Below, in pieces: positions 31,462 through 33,501 of a stretch of 33,501 bases of DNA (the first letter of the stretch is position 1; every line of letters starts with the position of its first letter). The stretch spans positions 1-33,501 of the forward strand of contig RFSG01000020.1 in NCBI GenBank assembly GCA_009924095.1, in the 5' to 3' direction. This DNA is from Sphingobacteriia bacterium (GTDB lineage Bacteria > Bacteroidota > Bacteroidia > J057 > RFSG01). A model generated the notes under the pieces. It was not told the DNA's origin. It ran no database searches and saw only the letters and a list, made by a program, of their open reading frames with translations. The translations under genes and the position numbers were made by a program.

Positions 31462-32835
31462 ATGAAGATCCATTTAATTGCCATAGGCGGCAGTGCCATG
31501 CATAATCTGGCATTGGCACTCAGGAAGATGGGTCATGAAGTTTCTGGCTCTGATGATGAAATTAATGAGCCTTCTCGATCTAGACTAGCCTCAGCAAACC
31601 TTTTACCCACAAATATGGGTTGGTATGCTGAAAAAATTCATTCAGAATTGGACGTTATAATATTGGGAATGCATGCTCGCGATGATAACCCTGAGTTATT
31701 AAGGGCACGGGAGTTAAAGCTCAAAATTGTTTCCTATCCTGAATTTATTTTTGAGCATTCCCGAAATAAACAACGAATTGTAATCTGCGGAAGCCATGGT
31801 AAAACCACCATCACTTCTATGATTATGCATGTATTACAAGGAAGTGGAATTCCTTTTGATTATCTGGTAGGTGCGCAATTAGATGGGTTTGATACCATGG
31901 TACGGTTGTCAGAGGATTCCCCAGTAATTATCATAGAAGGAGATGAATACCTGGCTTCTCCTATTGATCGCCGGCCAAAATTTTTATTATATCAACCCCA
32001 TGTAGTAGTTCTTTCTGGAATTGCTTGGGATCATATCAATGTTTTTCCTACTGAACGATTGTATGTAGATCAATTTGTTCAGTTAATCAGAGGGCTGGAT
32101 AAAGCCGGAATGATTGTTTTTAATGAAGAAGATACCAAAGTCAGAAATTTAATTAAAAAATACGCAAAACCAGATTTCCATTATCTTTTTCCATATCAAA
32201 CCTTACCACATAAAACAAAAGCTGGGGGTTCGGAAGTGAAGATAGAATCTGAAAAAGGAAAGGTCCCGTTTTTTGGGAAACACAATTTTTCAAATTTATC
32301 AGCTGCTTGGAAAGTTTGTAGTTTGTTATCCATCGATATTCAAACTTTCTTAATACGCATGGCTGAGTTTCATGGCGCAGCGTCGAGGCTTCAGTTGATT
32401 TATCAGGATGAATTTAATATTGTCTACAAAGATTTTGCGCACTCCCCCAGTAAAGTAAAGGCATCTGTTGCAGCAATTACGGAAGTGTATGATAAAAAAC
32501 AAATCATCGCTTGTTTGGAATTACATACATTCAGTTCTTTAAATCGTGAGTTTCTTCGTCAATACAAGCGAACGCTAAAGGCAATTCGTAAAAAGGTAGT
32601 GTTTGTAAACGAACATACCCTAAAAATGAAAAATATGGTTCCCCTTACGCGGGAAGAAATTTGCCAGGCCTTTGATGATAAGGATATTCAATTTGTTACC
32701 ACCAGAGAGGAGTTGATAGGTAAATTGCAAGTACTGAAAGGAATCCGAAATGTTTTTCTCATGATGTCAAGTGGCAACTTTGGCAACTTAGATCTAAAAC
32801 AACTGCCACAATTGCCAACCGGAACTCCGAGTTAA
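31462..32835 (+). CDS. mpl: UDP-N-acetylmuramate:L-alanyl-gamma-D-glutamyl-meso-diaminopimelate ligase
   Basis: Mpl attaches recycled murein tripeptide to UDP-MurNAc, short-cutting peptidoglycan synthesis. The 457-residue protein has the Mpl N-terminus ([30 protein letters not shown]), the ATP-binding GSHGKTT (110-116), [11 protein letters not shown] around residue 174, [25 protein letters not shown] and the C-terminal-domain motif [14 protein letters not shown], in Mur-ligase order. An in-frame TTG at 31423 would add 13 residues; ATG 31462 matches the usual family start. It is divergent from the TMTC-like gene and is followed by the rpmG promoter after the stop. Confidence 0.92.
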   Translation: MKIHLIAIGGSAMHNLALALRKMGHEVSGSDDEINEPSRSRLASANLLPTNMGWYAEKIHSELDVIILGMHARDDNPELLRARELKLKIVSYPEFIFEHSRNKQRIVICGSHGKTTITSMIMHVLQGSGIPFDYLVGAQLDGFDTMVRLSEDSPVIIIEGDEYLASPIDRRPKFLLYQPHVVVLSGIAWDHINVFPTERLYVDQFVQLIRGLDKAGMIVFNEEDTKVRNLIKKYAKPDFHYLFPYQTLPHKTKAGGSEVKIESEKGKVPFFGKHNFSNLSAAWKVCSLLSIDIQTFLIRMAEFHGAASRLQLIYQDEFNIVYKDFAHSPSKVKASVAAITEVYDKKQIIACLELHTFSSLNREFLRQYKRTLKAIRKKVVFVNEHTLKMKNMVPLTREEICQAFDDKDIQFVTTREELIGKLQVLKGIRNVFLMMSSGNFGNLDLKQLPQLPTGTPS

Positions 32836-32862
32836 ATGAAAGAATAAAATTTAAAATTAGAG

Positions 32863-32893
32863 TTGGGTTATTTTTTTGTTTTTCTTATCTTTG
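32863..32893 (+). promoter_or_regulatory. Bacteroidota-type promoter for rpmG
   Basis: TTG at 32863-32865 is followed after 20 nt by TATCTTTG at 32886-32893, matching TTG-N17-23-TAnnTTTG. The start codon of rpmG lies 19 nt after the -7 box. Confidence 0.65.
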
Positions 32894-32912
32894 CCCTCCA
32901 ATCCTAAGTACA

Positions 32913-33098
32913 ATGGCAAAAAGTAAAGGCAATCGCATTCAGGTAATTCTTGAATGTACTGAACATAAAAACAGCGGTAAACCAGGTACTTCCCGGTATA
33001 TCACCACCAAAAATCGTAAGAATACTCCTGAACGGATTGAATTGAAAAAATACAATCCGGTTCTAAAAAAAGTAACCCTTCATAAAGAAATTAAATAA
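32913..33098 (+). CDS. rpmG: 50S ribosomal protein L33
   Basis: The 61-residue basic protein contains [32 protein letters not shown] and [17 protein letters not shown], a full-length L33. Only one cysteine is present, so it is the zinc-free (C-) form. It has its own promoter. DUF4295 follows after 12 bp. The usual Bacteroidota neighbour rpmB (L28) does not precede it here. Confidence 0.96.
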   Translation: MAKSKGNRIQVILECTEHKNSGKPGTSRYITTKNRKNTPERIELKKYNPVLKKVTLHKEIK

Positions 33099-33110
33099 TA
33101 ATTTACACTC

Positions 33111-33278
33111 ATGGCAAAGAAAGTAGTTGCAACCCTGAAAGATAAAACCAAACAAATTGCTTTAACAAAAGTAATTCGTGCAGTAAAAAATGATAAATCG
33201 GGTGCTTATTCCTTTAAGGAAGATATCGTACCTTCTGATCAAGTAAGTGATTTGATTGCAGGAAAATTAGATCGTTAA
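33111..33278 (+). CDS. DUF4295 small protein, probably ribosomal protein bL38
   Basis: This 55-residue basic protein begins MAKKVVATLKDKTK and ends DLIAGKLDR, with GAYSFKEDIVPSDQV in the middle, fitting the Bacteroidota-specific DUF4295 family found next to rpmG. From memory, a protein of this family was seen in the Flavobacterium johnsoniae ribosome structure and named bL38; I cannot check that correspondence here. It starts 12 bp after the rpmG stop and is followed by a strong terminator, so rpmG and this gene form a two-gene operon. Confidence 0.85.
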   Translation: MAKKVVATLKDKTKQIALTKVIRAVKNDKSGAYSFKEDIVPSDQVSDLIAGKLDR

Positions 33279-33301
33279 TTTTTCTTGAAATTATGTAATA
33301 C

Positions 33302-33326
33302 AGGAGGCCAAGTGCCTCCTTTTTTT
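33302..33326 (+). terminator. Strong intrinsic terminator after the rpmG operon
   Basis: AGGAGGC (33302-33308) pairs perfectly with GCCTCCT (33314-33320) around a 5-nt loop, directly followed by a run of T to 33326. The remaining sequence to the window end is AT-rich and shows no gene I can support. Confidence 0.85.
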
Positions 33327-33501
33327 ATTTGTTAATTCCTGTACCTTCATTCCACGGAGGAATTTATCTAATACAAATTTACCAATATTAAAAAAAATAT
33401 ATCCATAAAGTGGAATATTTTCGCATTATTCTTAAAAAGAATAGGAGGAAATTTTTATCCTTTCTATATTTTTACAGGCTGTTATCTGTAACCCCTTTTT
33501 T

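Overview
The window reads as a piece of a Bacteroidota chromosome. It is AT-rich and has Bacteroidota-type promoters (TTG, 20 nt, TAnnTTTG). It encodes a giant cell-surface protein with a GEVED domain and a type IX secretion (T9SS) C-terminal signal, a TonB-dependent receptor with a carboxypeptidase-D-like N-terminal domain, a DUF4625-like lipoprotein and the Bacteroidota-specific small protein DUF4295. The order within the phylum cannot be fixed from the sequence alone.

Layout. 1-4862 holds housekeeping genes: the tail of an unrecognised gene, bioD, hemA on the opposite strand, then a tightly overlapping trio of sensor histidine kinase, ruvX and def. 4914-9740 (minus) is a 1608-residue secreted repeat protein with 13 Cys-paired repeats of about 80 residues. 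9974-11530 carries rsmG, nuoA and nuoB. 11594-17362 is a tightly packed six-gene cluster (GNAT-like acyltransferase, methyltransferase, FAD/NAD(P)-binding oxidoreductase, second methyltransferase, GT2 glycosyltransferase with membrane anchor, DegT-family aminotransferase). It looks like an uncharacterised pathway for a modified sugar or glycan and is the best candidate here for an undescribed system. 17408-19950 is mqnE, a histidine phosphatase and mqnA, two steps of the futalosine route to menaquinone. 20014-23120 holds a lipoprotein, a TPR protein and a small exported protein, all hypothetical.

23121-23713 is the only long gene-free stretch. It holds a palindromic repeat family (core CAAGTCGGACTTG) arranged partly as a 95-bp tandem repeat. 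It lies just upstream of a haem/haemoglobin-type TonB-dependent receptor gene, which carries one more exact copy of the core inside its coding sequence. The receptor gene converges on and overlaps a secreted M6-like zinc metalloprotease gene. A hypothetical exported protein, an MBL-fold hydrolase and a TMTC-like membrane protein fused to TPRs follow. The window closes with mpl (peptidoglycan recycling), rpmG (L33), DUF4295 (probably ribosomal bL38) and a strong terminator.

How the genes connect. NuoA/NuoB belong to the NADH:quinone oxidoreductase, and MqnA/MqnE help make its menaquinone substrate. Short overlaps and gaps from nuoA to mqnA suggest long co-transcripts, with a clear promoter before nuoA lying inside the end of rsmG. 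Several genes here have no usable ATG and appear to start at TTG.
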